Shown: one piece after another, positions 43,391 through 55,985 of the stretch | How positions within the stretch are numbered: the stretch's first letter is position 1 | Layout of the letters: each line of letters begins with the position of its first letter | Assembly (NCBI RefSeq): GCF_028372415.1 | Contig: NC_092878.1 | Span: 136,890,750-136,954,749, forward strand | Source of the DNA: Notamacropus eugenii | Lineage: Eukaryota; Chordata; Mammalia; Diprotodontia; Macropodidae | Length of the DNA: 64,000 nt | Direction: 5' to 3' | Made by a program: the position numbers and the translations under genes | Notes under the pieces: model-generated | Database searches by the model: none | Told to the model about the DNA's origin: nothing | What the model saw: the letters and a program-made list of their open reading frames with translations, nothing else

Positions 43391-43989
43391 TGTAAAGTTA
43401 TTTTGGAGATACCCTGTTTTCCAGAGTTAAGGTCTAATAAGGAGGCTGTGCCTTGAGCTTGGCATAACAATAATTCTTTGTGCTCAGGATGATTATCACC
43501 CCCTGTCAGAATGTATTGCTTGGACCAGCACCAGGTATTCCATGAGGGATTTAGCTCTCCCTTTTTCCTGGGGCCATCTGTCACATGTTCATAATTACTG
43601 ACAGGTACTGTACCCATGTTTCTGTTACAGAGCTCTGTTTCTCTCTCTGACAGGGTGACCACAACCCCTAAGACTTGAGATAATGACTATTCCCACAGGA
43701 TTCAGGAATGCTTCTATTATTCCAAGAAATGTCAACCATGAGAACTATCTCAAGATGTAAGGATGATTGTGATGTGGGCCAACCCCTTTCATATATACAG
43801 AATTGCCAGACTTACTAGCCATAGACCCTCCTTTTTGACAAGAGGGGAGGCTTTCTGTGTGTTTGTCATTTCCCTCACTCTGAAATTAATTAAACTTCTG
43901 CTTGTGTCCTGTGTCTCCTGTCTCTAGGTTGCTCTGTTGGTTTGATTCCAGTCACTTACAGGTTAGGGACGGTTCTGATCCTGTTGACA
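43391..43989 (+). repeat. 3' LTR of ERV-L-like element
   Basis: Begins TGTAAAGTTATTTTGGAG and ends CTGTTGACA, matching the 5' LTR along its length. The AATTAATTAAACTTCTG poly(A) region is conserved. Confidence 0.85.
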
Positions 43990-44859
43990 CTTTAGAGGGA
44001 GAGCTCACATGGATGTTTTCCCAGATTCATCCCCTGAAGTGCACAGAACAATATATATTACAGTTGTGAGAAATTGCCTCCCAAATCTCTTTCAGTTACT
44101 TAATAATGATTAATTATTGTTCAAACCCTGTAGATAAAAGGTTCTTAATCTATGTAGAGTCATAAATCCCACTTTTGGCAGTCTGGTAAAGCTATGGGCT
44201 GCTTCTCAGAACTGTGTTTTTAAATATTTGAAGGGAATGCTAAATTTCAGTTAGTGGTTAGGAAAGATAAAGATCGATTTTTTTCCTGTCCAAGTTCATG
44301 GACCAACTGAAATCCATTCAAGGACCAGTCCTAGGATAATAACCTCTCTTTATTGGAAGGGAAACAGAAATTTCTAGAAATTGTTTTCCAGATATCCAAA
44401 TTTCTATTTAACATTTGCTAATCAAAATTCACTCAACTTCATGCTTCCATCCCTCCCCCACCCATCACCACAGAGCATTCATTACCATTCACTCTCATGT
44501 TTATGGTTTCTGTACTTAGTATTCCACCTTGGTTGATGAAAAATGCCTGGTACAATTGATTAAATAGGAGATTTAAGACAGGAAATAAATCTGTGATTTC
44601 ATTGGTATAGTGGACTCCAGGATGGTGAAACTCCCTCTATCAGTGCAGGTTAATACTTTCCCCCCAACTCATAGTCTTAGAGAGTTGCCTAGAACACAAT
44701 TACATTATTACCCAAAGTCACACAGTCACATTGTATCAGGAGGGAATTGAACACTTTTTTTTTTTTTTCTGGCTTCAAGACCAGCTCTCTTTTCAGCTAT
44801 CTCTCATGAGTAAGTAGCAAGTTTAATGCACAGAAGTCTTGCCCTAGTGTGTTGTTTAG
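43990..44859. other. No feature recognised
   Basis: Only a short T13 run at about 44757-44769; no gene or repeat family recognised. Confidence 0.4.
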
Positions 44860-45078
44860 TTGTGTTCAACTCTATATGACCCCATTCGGGGTTTTCTTGG
44901 TAGAGAGTGTTTTGCCATTTCCTTCTCCAGCTCTTCTTATAGATGAGGAAACTGAGGCAAACAGGGTTTGGCCCAAGGTCACACAGCTAGTAAGTCTGAG
45001 GCCAGATATGAACTCAGGAAGATGAGTCTTTCTGACTCCAGACCTGGCACTCTATCCACTGTGCCACTCAGCTGCCCT
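44860..45078 (-). mobile_element. Marsupial tRNA-derived SINE, long form
   Basis: Antisense strings TTGCCATTTCCTTCTCCAGC, AGGAAACTGAGGCAAACAGG, GGTCACACAGCTAGTAAGTC and CTCTATCCACTGTGCCACTC cover the family from 3' part to head. Confidence 0.85.
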
Positions 45079-46269
45079 TGATAACTATCTAGGAAAAAAT
45101 TGGGTCAATACATCTTACTGGGAAAATAAATGTATAATGTTTGCAGAGCATTGTATCATTTGCTTGACAAGTATAGATGTTCAGGTTTTTATCTTACCAT
45201 TTTGGGGGAAATGGAGATTGTTATTTACCAAGCAAAAGATTATTTTAATGAAGCAATTGTTAATTGTAAAGCAAGTGGGTATGTTTTTGAGAGTATCGAT
45301 CTAATAGCCTTTGAGATACATTTTTTACATTTTTGCATTCTCTCTGTTTTTTTCTCCAAAGAAGAGTGGCTAATAACGATGATAATGATAGAGCTCAAGG
45401 TATTACAATAAGTCGTAGGGATTTTTTCCTCCCAGAAAATAAAGACATCGGATTTGGAGCTCTTTACAATCTGCCACCACCCTGGGTTTTCAGACTTTCC
45501 ACTTCCTTCAAGGTTCATTTCAGATGTCGCCTTCTATAGGAAGCTTTTCCTCACCCCCATGGTTGTTGGGGTCCCATATCTCTCCCTCCTGACATTAAGC
45601 TGCATTTACTTATCTGTACACATGTATCTTCCCAGTAGGGTAAAAGCAGCTTGAGGGAAGAGACTTTTCTATTTTTAAATGTCTTTATACTCCCTAGTGC
45701 TTTGCACATAGAAATGTACAACATTTCTTGATTTGGATTGAATTGCATATAATGTCTCTTCCAGTAGTGTTCTGCAAAATGGCCCTGGGTTTGTTGCTAT
45801 GCATATGGTGGGAGATGTGACCCCTTAATTGCTGAACAAATGCTGACCCCAACACTGTTTATGATGAAGAGCTTTTATCAGTTGATTGCAGAGAGAGGAC
45901 CTCAAAAGAGGGAATCTAAAGAGAAAATGGCTATGAACTTTTGAATAATGAAAAAAATACGTATACCAATACAAGACTAAAACCATTAAGTCTTCATTTC
46001 CAGAGACAAGAATTCCTATTGAGTTTTTATTTATTATGATATGATCATAAATAACAACTTTATCTTAATTTGAATCTCTCCAGCCTTTGGTAGATCAACT
46101 TCCACCTCCTCAATAGATAAGGGAGATCACTTGTCCAGGCAATGATTGCCCTGCATATAATAACCTATAAAACAGATACAATAAAATAGAATAAGATCCT
46201 AACAGAAGCTGAAATTATGTTTGGTATCCCTTTTATTATACGGTGTGTCTCTCTTGGTATCTTTTCAAA
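45079..46269. other. Non-coding; L2-type tail near 45490-45745
   Basis: TTCAAGGTTCATTTCAGATG and CCTAGTGCTTTGCACATAGA suggest a plus-oriented L2 3' end. A 93-codon frame at 45130-45411 shows no recognisable domain and was not called. Confidence 0.45.
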
Positions 46270-47149
46270 CTGGAGATGCTTTTTTTTTGCTTTATTTTTT
46301 TAATCTAAATTTATTTGTTTTCAACATTCATTTCCACAAAATTTTGCGTTCCAAATTTTCTCCCCATTTCTCCCCTTCCCCACCCCAAAACGCCGAGCAT
46401 TCTAATTACCCCTATTACCAATCTGTCCTCCCTTCTAACATCTCTCCCTTCCCTTATCCCCATCTTCTCTTTTGTCCTGTAGGGCAAGATAACTTTCTAT
46501 ACCCCATTACCTGTATTTCTTATTTCCTAGTAGCAAGAACAATACTCAACAGTTGTTCCTAAAACTTTGACTTCCAACTTCTTTTCCTCCCTCCCTCCCC
46601 ACCCATTCCCTTTGGGAAGGCAAGCAATTCAATATAGGCCATATCTGTGTAGTTTTGCAAATGACTTCCATAGTAGTCGTGTTGTGTAAGACTAACTATA
46701 TTTCCCTCCATCCTATCCTGCCCCCCCATTGCTTCTATTCTCTCTTTTGATCCTGTCCCTCCCCAAGAATGTTGACTTCAAATTGCTCCCTCCTCCCATT
46801 GTCCTCCCTTCCATCACCCCCCCTACCCTGCTCATCCCCTTCTCCCCCCTTTCCTGTATTGTAAGATAGGTTTTCATACCAAAATGAGTGTGCATTTTAT
46901 TCCTTCCTTTAGTTGAATGTGATGAGAGTAAGCTTCATGTTTTTCTATCTCCTCCCCTCTTTTTCCCTCCACTGAAAAGTCTTTTACTTGCCTCTTTAAT
47001 GAGAGATAATTTGCCCCATTCCATTTCTCCCTTTCTCCTCCCAATATATTTCTCTCTCACTGCTTCATTTCATGATTTGAAGATATGATCCCATCCTATT
47101 CAATTCACTCTGTGCTCTCTGTCTCTGTCTCTGTCTGTCTCTCTCTTTC

Positions 47150-47153
<4 letters not shown>

Positions 47154-47200
<47 letters not shown>
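47154..47200. repeat. (TG)n microsatellite in HAL1-B 3' UTR
   Basis: 47 bases of uninterrupted TG on the plus strand, just before AATCCCACCCACTACCCAG. Element A has a shorter TG-rich stretch at the same place (22333-22352). Confidence 0.95.
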
Positions 47201-47203
<3 letters not shown>

Positions 47204-47369
47204 CCCACCCACTACCCAGATACTGAAAAAAGTTTCAAGAGTTACAAATACTGTTTTTCCCTGTAGGAATGTAAATAGTTCAATGTTAGTAGGTCTCTTA
47301 TGACTTCTCTTTGCTGTTTACCTTTTCATGCTTCTCTTCATTCTTGTGTTTGAAAGTCAAATTTTCTCT

Positions 47370-48425
47370 TCAGTTCTGGTCTTTTCATCAAGAATGCTTG
47401 AAAGTCTTCTATTTCATTGAAAGACCATTTTTTTCCCCTGAAGTATTATACTCAGTTTTTCTGGTTACATGATTCTTGGTTTTGGTCCTAGTTCCTTTGA
47501 TGGAATATCATATTCCACACCCTTTGATCCCTTAATGTAGAAGCTGCTAGATCTTGTGTTATCCTGATTGTATTTCCACAATACTTGAATTGTTTCTTTT
47601 TAGCTGCTTGCAGTATTTTCTCCTCGACCATGAAACTCTGGAATTTGGCCACAATGTTCCTAGGAGTTTCTCTTTTTGGATCTCTTTCAGGAGGTGATTG
47701 GTGGATTCTTTCAATATTTATTTTGCCCTCTGGTTCTAGAATATCATGATAATTTCGTGAAAGATGATGACTAGGATCTTTTTTTGATCAAGGCTTTCAG
47801 GTAGTCCCATAATTTTTAAATTGTCTCTCCTGGATCTATTTTCCAGGTCAGTTGTTTTTCCAATGAGATATTTCACATTATCTTCCATTTTTTCATTCTT
47901 TTGGTTTTGTTTTGTGATTTCTTGGTTTCTCATAAAGTCATTAGCCTCCATCTGTTCCATTGTAATTTTGAAAGAACTCTTTTCTTCAGCGAGCTTTTGA
48001 ACCTCCTTTTCCATTTGGCTAATTCTGCTTTTGAAAGCATTCTTCTCCTCATTGGCTTTTTGAACCTCTTATGCCAATTGAGTTAGCCTATTTTTCAAGG
48101 TGTTTTTTTCTTCAGCATTTTTTTTGGGTCTCCTTTAGCAAGGTGTTGACCTGCTTTTCATGCTTTTCTTGCATCTCTCTCATTTCTCTTCACAATTTTT
48201 CCTCCACCTCTCTTACTTGATTTTCCAAATCCTTTTTGAGCTCTTCCATGACCTGAGCCCATTGAATATTTGTTTTGGATGTTTGGGATACAGAAGCCTT
48301 GACTTTTTTATGTCTTTCCCTGATGGTAAGCATTGTTCTTCCTCATCTGAAAGGATGGGAGAAGATACCTGTTCACCAAGATAGTAACCTTCTATAGTCT
48401 TATTTTTTCCCCCTTTTTTGGGCAT
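47370..48425 (-). pseudogene. HAL1-B ORF1, broken
   Basis: The start ATG (48425-48423) opens MPKKGGKNKTIEGYYLGEQ, with no frameshift here, unlike element A. Coiled-coil pieces follow, and 47736-48014 is open through FKITMEQMEANDFMRNQEIT and DLENRSRRDNLKIMGLPES. The joint between these two parts is in frame in B, which shows that element A has an extra base there. Other indels, including a gap around 47740-47760, break the C-terminal domain. Confidence 0.8.
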
Positions 48426-49249
48426 TTTCCCCAACCAGCTAATTGACTTTTGGGTCCTTTGTTAAGAGTAGGGTATACTCTGGGAATCTGTAAGTTCTCA
48501 GTTCCTCCAAGGTGGCACAATCAAGTGTGTACTGGTCTAGGCTCAGAGAGGAATCTTTGTGCCCAGAATGTTAGCAGAGTTTCCTCTCCACAGCCACCTG
48601 GCCTCCAGTTCTGCCAAGTCAGCACTGGGGGCTGATTTTCAGATAAGCTGGATGGGCAGGGCCACCATTCAGTGTGAAACAAAGACCAGTTCCCCCAGGG
48701 CCTCCACACAGGGCCCAGGGAAGAATCAGCTGGTGAGTGCCCCTAAGGGTTTTTTATGTCCCAACAATGGATCTGGCTGCTGTGCTTGAGATCTGGCCTC
48801 TGAGGCAGCTGCCTGCCCCCAGAGGTATGGGAAGGCCCTTCTCCCTTCCCAGCCAGCTGAAAAAACCCCATCACTGATCTTTGAGTTGAGGGATCTGGGA
48901 ACCGCTGCTACTGGGACTGGGGAATTCCGCAACTGGAGATTCTGACCCCGAGGGCTGTTCACGAGCTGCACTGCGAGGCCAAGGCTGGGCTGGGCTCTAT
49001 GTTCTGCTCTGTGTCCAGTGCAACAGATGTTTCCCTTGGGCCTTTCAGGTCACCATGGGCTGGAAATCTCCTCCACTCTGTTGTTATCCACTTCTGCTGC
49101 TCTAGAATTTGTTGAGAGTCCCTCTCTACAGGTATTTTGTGGGCTGTGTGGGGAGAGCCTCCGTATCTTTGCCTTTCTACTCTGCCATCTTGGCTCCACC
49201 CCGCTGGAGATGGTTTTCTAACCTGTACATTTTGGACAAATATAAAAAT

Positions 49250-49450
49250 AAAGATCTGAAGTGCCAAGTACTTTGCTAAGTGTTTTACAAATAATCTCTT
49301 ATTTGATCCTCACAAAAACCCTAGGAGGTAGGTGCTATTATTATCCTCATTTTACAGATGAGGAAACTGAGCAGCAAAAGACTAACATGATCTGAATTCA
49401 AGTCTTCCTAACTCCAGGTCCATGCACCACTGAATGCATATTATACCATG
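49250..49450 (-). repeat. MIR-type SINE relic
   Basis: TTACAAATAATCTCTTATTTGATCCTC and TTTTACAGATGAGGAAACTG are the antisense MIR core and tail. Confidence 0.65.
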
Positions 49451-51169
49451 AAAGTAGCCAAGATACATCATTTAGAATATTAATTCCTTTCCATACGTGC
49501 CACTGGATGGATTTTGTTCAAGCTGATTGTTTTTCAGTTGTGTCCTTAATACAATTCCACAATTTTTGTGCATTGGAACAAGTAATAGATCTAGAATGTG
49601 AAAACCTGATTTCACACCCTGCCTTCACCCTTTGTAAATTAAATTATCTTGAACAAGTCATTCAGCTCTCTCAGTTTCAGTGCTTCTGTGAAATGAATAC
49701 TAATCCTTGTTCTCTTGCTTCACAACAGAAATGTTGAGAGCTTCAAAGAAATACTGTGTGCAGAAATGTCTTTTTTAATTCCAACATACTATGTGAATAT
49801 GAATTGTTCCTTTCATTGGCTAACTCTTCAATGGAGCAGAATTGAGAACACAGAGTCTACAAGATGACTGCTAATTCTTACCCCATTCCAAAACTGAGGA
49901 GATGGCAATTCATCACCATAGCACAATCATAAAAATATAGATGTTATCTTTCAACTGAGAAGAATAATCCCCTAAAAATGTTCAGAATTTTATATTCCCT
50001 TCATTTTATTCAAGGGCAGAACCATTTGTGATCCTTTCTTTCCTTAGACTTTCATTTTCTTATAACACTAAGGATAATTGCCAAACTTATTACCTAATTT
50101 GTTTTTGCCTGATAAATGTCTTACTGGCCCCTTGAATAATAATTTCCGAGGATATTTAATAAGAATGAGTGGATCTGTAATTTTACCACTTTAGGCAATT
50201 CCCAAAGTGGAAATTCCTTCCACCAAGGCAGAGCAGCAACTCTCCTGCTATAAATTTAGAATTGGCAGGGACCTAATCCAAACCCTTCATTCTGCAAATG
50301 ATGAAAGTGAAGCCCACAGTCATGCAGGTGGTGAATGATGGAGCCCAGATTTGATACCAGGGCCCTCTGATTCCATAGCCAACATCCTACTCCACCTTGC
50401 CTGAAACCCTCAGACATTAAGCCATTTTTCCTTGGATATACCACTAGTATGTATGGTAGATCTTGAACCCAGATCTTTCTGACTGCAGCCTAGCCCACTA
50501 GGTAGCCTATCATGATATCAATGCAAAATAGAGACAATTAGACTTAAAAATATTATTCCAAGATTTACTAGAGGGTTCCTTTAAATAGCAAGAGCTTTTA
50601 TTGGAAGAAAATTCACATTTTATAATAATTTGCCTTACAAAAAATGATCAGAAATACATCAATGCATAAATAAGTCATTCTTGCATGTAGAAGTAAGAAA
50701 ATATGATTTTTATGAGACAGTTCTTCATTTAATTAGACAATACACTTTGCTGTCCAGTTTATCTATGAAACTGAAGTATGAGAATCCATTTCTAGAAATA
50801 AACTGTCTACTTATGTTGCCTGCAGTTCACATAGAAAATTTAGCTTGGTTCATCTTTCTACCTCAAAAATAGCCAACAAAAATGGAAATCTTCTGACTGT
50901 CTTGCTGAGGAGAAACCATTGCCTATATTTATAGTTCCTGTAAATATCAAAGATTTTTGTTTATTGCATATTGCATAATTGTATGCTCATTAGAGGAGTG
51001 AGAAAATGAAGAGATGCAGAGATGAGAGATGAATGAAAGGAATGAGGGAGGAGGTATAAACAAGTAGTAAAGAGATGAGGAAGAGGCAGGGTGATGGGAG
51101 ATTTTCTAGCTTGAAGAGTATGATGGAATAAAAGGAAGAATGCATTACTTTCATGTACCATAATTTTTT
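49451..51169. other. Mostly unclassified; MIR relic at about 50255-50402
   Basis: The relic reads GGGACCTAATCCAAACCCTT, GGAGCCCAGATTTGATACC and a degenerate head. No gene. Confidence 0.45.
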
Positions 51170-52330
51170 AATCATTTGACAGTCAGTGGGCATCTTCTTT
51201 GTTTATAGCACAAAAAATGCCACTTTAATTATTTGGTGCATATGGAGCTTTTCTTTTTGTCTGTGACATCTATGGGGTATATGCTTAGCAGTGGAATCTC
51301 CAGGTCAAATGGAATAGGTCTTTTAGTCAGCTTATTTGTCTTCTTAGAAATTGCTTTCCACAATGATTGTATCACTTCACAGCTCCACCAAAAATGTGTT
51401 TGTCTGTCTTTGACAATCCCATCCAACTCTGACTATTCCTGTTTTCTTGTCACTTTTGCCAGTTTACAGGTGTGAGGTGAAATCTCACAGCTGTTTTAAT
51501 GTGCATTTCCCTTATAATTAGTTGTTTGGGGGCATTCTTTCTTTCATAGGGTTATTAATAGTGTTTTAGTACTTTGAAAACTGTTCATTTTCCTTTACAA
51601 CATTTATTTGGGAATAACCTTTGGCCTTATATATTTCAGTTGTGTATGTGTGTGTGTGCATGTGCATGTATGTGAGTGTGTGTATTCAGACTTTTATGAA
51701 TGCTATTTGATAGAAAGATTTCCCCTAGTAGACTGTTTCCCATCTTATTTAACATATATTAATTTTATTTGCAAAAGTTTTCCAGTTTCATGAAATCAAT
51801 ATTATCTATTTTATTTTTATATATTTTTCTATCCCCTGTTTGTTTAAGAAATCATCCCCTACCCTTAGCTATATCCCCTAGTATATGGTCTGTTTTCCTC
51901 CCATCTTTAAAAAAGGCATTGATACTATTCAGGTCACCTCACCTTTTAAAATATAATGTGGAATATGGTGTAACATATTAGCCCAGACCTGATTTCTATC
52001 AGACTGTTTTCAAGTTTTCCCAACAGTACTCAGGAATTATTTCTTGGGCAATTTATATTTTTGGGTTTATTGAACCCTGAATTATTGAATTCGATGACTT
52101 CTGATTTTTCTGTTTTCATTCATTTACTTTTCTGTTTTTAACCAGTACTGCTTTGTAAAGTAGTTTGTTGTTTGACAGTACCATTCTTCCTTTATTTAAT
52201 TCTCATTATTTCCTTTGTAGTCTAGGTTTTCTGTTCCTCCAAATGAATTTTGTTATGTGTATATTGATATTGGTAGTATTGCCATTTTTATCATATTGGT
52301 GCAGCTTAAGCATGAACTGTTCTAGTGTGT
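51170..52330 (-). mobile_element. Old L1 fragment, ORF2 C-terminal half
   Basis: The minus strand of 51229-51426 encodes THFWWSCEVIQSLWKAI and PFDLEIPLLSIYP, the conserved L1 ORF2 C-terminal block. Further upstream parts (to 52330) match ORF2 antisense but are broken. No poly(A) tail is obvious. Confidence 0.75.
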
Positions 52331-52634
52331 AAGAAGTCTAGGTAGGGACCTATAAATCATAGGGTTGGTTGAGAAATTCTCTAACATGAGAAACTTTAGC
52401 CATACTGCTCACTTCACCTTTGGGTCACTCATCTTTTCTCATTAGAATGTAAAATCATTGAAAGCAGGGATCAATCTGCTTTCTTCCCTTTGTATTCTGT
52501 GTACTTACCAGAATTCCTTACCAGAAAATAGTGCTTACTAAATTTCTCTCTCTATCTCATCAGTTCATATCTCCAGCTATTTTTTTTCTTATTTCCTTAT
52601 GGGTAGTTGTATTTAGATAATGTCAACAAGCATT
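52331..52634. other. Non-coding with L2-type 3' tail (52440-52530)
   Basis: TGTAAAATCATTGAAAGCAGGG and TTGTATTCTGTGTACTTACC mark the tail. Confidence 0.45.
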
Positions 52635-52768
52635 TAATTAATTAATTTTGGAGGCAATGGGGTTAAGTAACTTACTCAGGGTCACGTAGTCAGTAAGTGT
52701 CTGAGCCTGACTGGAACTCAGGTTCTCCTGACTCAGGACTCTATCCACTAGGTCACCTAGCTGCCAAA
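52635..52768 (-). mobile_element. Marsupial tRNA-derived SINE
   Basis: TTTTGGAGGCAATGGGGTTAAG, GGTCACGTAGTCAGTAAGTG and CTAGGTCACCTAGCTGCC read as the antisense of the family from tail to head. Confidence 0.8.
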
Positions 52769-52769
52769 A

Positions 52770-52984
52770 CAAACATTTATTTTAAATGCTTTCTGTGCCA
52801 GACATTGTCCTAAACTCTGAAGATAGAAGGCAAGGCAAAAATATAGTCTCTCCTCTCAAGGAGCTAACTTTCTAATGGGGGAGATCATCTTTAAACACCC
52901 AAGTAGATAAAGTGCACAATGTAAATGGAAGGTGATGTCATGGTTGAGTAGCTGTGGGGGTCAGGAAAGGGCCCAAGACAGGGA
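52770..52984 (+). repeat. Unclassified interspersed repeat, family X, copy 3
   Basis: CTCAAGGAGCTAACTTTCTAATG, AAGTAGATAAAGTGCACAAT. HAL1 element C directly follows it. Confidence 0.55.
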
Positions 52985-53757
52985 TGGGAGGGCAGAGGCA
53001 AGATGGCAGAGTAGAAGGAAGGACCTGCTCTAGATCTCCCCACATAGCCCTTAAAATATTTGTCAAAAAGACTCTAAACAAATTGTAGAGCAGCAGAAGC
53101 CACGAAATGACAGTGAAACAGATTTTTCCCCCAAGATAGCCTAGAAGGTAGACAGGAAGGATCTATTGCACTGGGCTCTGAATGGAGCACATCCAAGCAC
53201 AGCATGAACAGGATTGGAACAGGCTTCAGGACACTGAATCACTTGTAACTGCTACAGTTTCCAGATTTCTCAACCTACAAATGCCATAGACAACTTCAAA
53301 GTTTAATAAAAAAGCTCTTTCACCTTGGTGGGAGGGGAACCAGTCCAGCCCCAGTCCTGGCCCCAGGGTGGTGGCAGCACTGGGGTAGCAGCATCCAATT
53401 TTGGAGACCTCGACCTAAAGACCCTGGGGAAATTGGGAGGCTGATCTGGGTCTCAGTCTTGAGTGGCAGTCCTGGGGTGAGGAAAAGTGCCGGTGTGGTG
53501 GATCTGGTGGCAGAAGTAGAAAGGGAATCCTACTTGCAGTTTCAGGGCAGAAAAAAGTGATTTTGGTTGCTCCCAGACCAGAGTGCAGGCCAGGAGAGGA
53601 GTAAACTCCTCTCCCTTGATTGTGCTACCTTGGAGGGACTGAGAACTTACAGGTCCCTGGAGACATCTCAGAGAACAGCTGCACAAAACCTCTGAAGTCT
53701 AGGGTAGTGTACCCTCTACTTGCAAAAGGATTCAAAAGTCAATAACTGTCTGGGAAA

Positions 53758-54850
53758 ATGCCCCAGAAGGGGGAAAATAGATTGTAGAAGGCTACTTTCT
53801 TGGTGAAAAGATATTTTATTTCATCCTTTTGGATGAGAAAGAGCAAAGCATACAATCAGAGGAAGACAGCAAGGTTAAGGCTTCTATATCCAAAGCTTCA
53901 AAAAAATATGCCATGGTCTCAAGCCATGGAAGAGCTCAAAAAAGATTTTGAAAATCACGTAAGAGAGGTGGAGAAAAAATTGCAAAGAGAAATGAGAGTG
54001 ATGCAAGAAAATCATGAAAAACGAGTCAACAGCTTGCTAAAGGACAGCCAAAAATGCTGAAGAAAATAACATCTTTAAAAATAGACTAACCCAAATGGCA
54101 AAAGAAGTCCAAAAAGCCAATGGGGAGGAGAATGCTTTAAAAAGCAGAATTGGCCAAATGGAAAAGGAGGTTCAACAGCTTACTGAAGAAAATAGTTCTT
54201 TAAAAATGAGAGTGGAACAGATGGAAGCTAATGACTTTATGAGAAACCAAGAAATTACAAAAGAACGAAAAAAATAGAAGAAGATGTGAAATACTTCTTT
54301 GGAAAAACAACTGACCTGGAAAATAGATCCAGGAGAGATAATTTAAGAATTATTGCTCTACCTGAAAACCATGATCAAAAAAAGAGCTTAGACATCATCT
54401 TTCAAGAAATTATCAAGGAAAACTGCCCTGATATTCTAGACCAGAGGCTAAAATAGAAATGGAAAGAATTCACCAATTACCTCCTGAAAGAGATCCCAAA
54501 AGGAAAACTCCTAGGAATATTGTAGCCAGATTCCAGATTTCCCAGGTCATGGAGAAAATATTACAAGCAGCCAGAAAAAAATCAATTCAAGTGTTGTGGA
54601 AATATAATCAGGATAACACAGGATTTAGCAGCTTCTACACTAAGCTATCAAATGGCTTGGAATATGATATTCCAGAAGTCAAAGGAGATAGGATTAAAAC
54701 CAAGAATCACCTACCCCACAAAGCTGAGTATATTACTTCAGAGAAAAAAAATAGAATTTCAGTGAAATAGAGGACTTCCAAGCACTCTTGTTGAAAAGAC
54801 CAGAACTAAATAGAAAATTTGACCTTCAGATACAAGAATCAAGAGAAACA
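53758..54850 (+). pseudogene. HAL1-C ORF1, broken
   Basis: The start ATG at 53758 is followed by MPQKGEN and a TAG within ten codons. Coiled-coil pieces follow in other frames (MEELKKDFENHVREVEKKLQ at about 53928; KEVQKANGEENALKSRI at about 54101), then ERIHQLPPERDPKRKTPRNI near 54461. At least three frameshifts and stops are present. It is the most decayed of the three HAL1 ORF1s. Confidence 0.82.
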
Positions 54851-54975
54851 TGAGAACGTAAACAGGAAAGAGAAGCATTAAGGAACTCATTAAAGTTGAA
54901 TCGTTTACATTCCTACATGGAAAAATGTTATTTGTAACTCATGAGATCTTTGTCAGTATTAGGGTAGTTAGGGAA

Positions 54976-55096
54976 TATATATGTGTATATATACATATGT
55001 ATGTATGTACGTATACATAGCTGTGTATGGGCATGTATGTGTATATTATATATGTGTAGGTATATATATGTACATGGGTGTATGTGTGTATGTATG

Positions 55097-55150
<54 letters not shown>
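54976..55150. repeat. TATG/TG compound microsatellite in HAL1-C 3' UTR
   Basis: GTATATATACATATG-type repeats end in an uninterrupted TG tract (55107-55147). Cys/Val/Tyr-rich frames across it are artefacts. Confidence 0.95.
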
Positions 55151-55985
55151 CATAGACAGAGGGCACAGGGTGAACTGTATATGAAGGAGAATACCTAAAA
55201 ATAAAATTTAATTTTAAGTAGAATATACTAGGAGTAAGAGAAAGGGAGAGGTAGAATGTAGCATATCATCTCACATAAAAGAGACAAGAAAGAGCTTTTA
55301 CAATGTAGGGGAAGGGGGGGGGGATGAAGGAAATAAGTGAGCCTTACTCTCATGGTTTTGGCTTAAAGAGGGAATAATAAACACTCAGTTGGATATGGAA
55401 ATCTATTTTACTGTGAAGGAAGGCAGGGGGGAAGGGGATAGGAGAGGGAAGACAATAGAAGAGACAGCAAATTGGGGAAAGGAATAATCAGAACCAAACA
55501 CTATTGTGGGAGGACAGGTCAAGGTAGAGAATGGAATAAATAGAGCACAAGATAAGACAGAGGGAAATGTGGTTAGTCTTTCACAACATAACGATTATGG
55601 AAGCATTTTGCATGGCTACACATGTATGGCCTATATTGAATTTCTTGTTTTCTCAATGAGGGCAGGTGGGAAGGGAGGAAGGGAGAGAATAAGGAACTCA
55701 AAGCTTTAATAGTGAATGTTAAAAATTGTTTATGCAATTGGAAAATAAGATGTATAGGCAATGCAATGTGGAAATCTATTTTGCCCTACAGGAAAACAGA
55801 AGAGAGGAGAACGGAAGAAGAGGGGGTAATAAAAGGGAGGACAGATGGAAGGACGAGGTTGATGGGGTGCATACTGTCCTGGGGTGGAGGGTGGGGAGAG
55901 ATGGGGAGAAAATTTTGAATTCAAATTCTTGTGGAAGTGAATGTTGAGAATTGAAAAATAAATAAATTATGTATTTAAAAAAAGA

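Larger units (their letters stand above)
41098..43989 (+). mobile_element. ERV-L-like provirus, internally deleted, tRNA-Leu primer site
   Basis: Two related LTRs in the same orientation (41098-41662 and 43391-43989, TGTNAA...GTTGACA) bracket only 1.7 kb. A primer-binding site follows the first (41668-41685) and a polypurine tract AAAAGGGGGAAA (43379-43390) precedes the second. The tRNA-Leu site is the hallmark of the ERV-L group. No gag, pol or env can be read inside. Flanks CATTT and CTTTA are not an exact target duplication. It lies in DNA missing from copy 1. Confidence 0.85.
46270..49217 (-). mobile_element. HAL1 element B, full length, near-perfect target duplication
   Basis: The element occupies about 46284-49203 between CTGGAGATGCTTTT (46270-46283) and CTGGAGATGGTTTT (49204-49217), one mismatch in 14. 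The 5' end, read on minus, has GGTGGAGCCAAGATGGCAGA, then a G/C-richer 5' UTR, ORF1, and a 3' UTR with a (TG)n tract (47154-47200 on plus). It has the same architecture as element A and lacks ORF2. The duplication mismatch and broken ORF1 suggest it is older than A. Confidence 0.88.
52985..55985 (+). mobile_element. HAL1 element C, full length, plus strand
   Basis: Begins GGGAGGGCAGAGGCAAGATGG, with the AAGATGGC site near the 5' end, then a G/C-richer 5' UTR (53000-53757), ORF1 (53758-54850) and a 3' UTR with a long TATG/TG microsatellite (54976-55150). It ends AAAATAAATAAATTATG at about 55980. Flanks AGACAGGGATGGGA and AGACTGGAGTGGGA may be a decayed target duplication (three mismatches in 14). 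ORF2 is absent. It is in the opposite orientation to A and B. Confidence 0.85.

Noticed and set aside
45130-45411. 93-codon plus-strand frame
   Set aside because: No domain, no splice context and A/T-rich codon use matching the flanks.
54939-55198. Evenly repeated TATG/TG units considered as a CRISPR-like array
   Set aside because: Units are 2-4 bp without spacers; a simple microsatellite.
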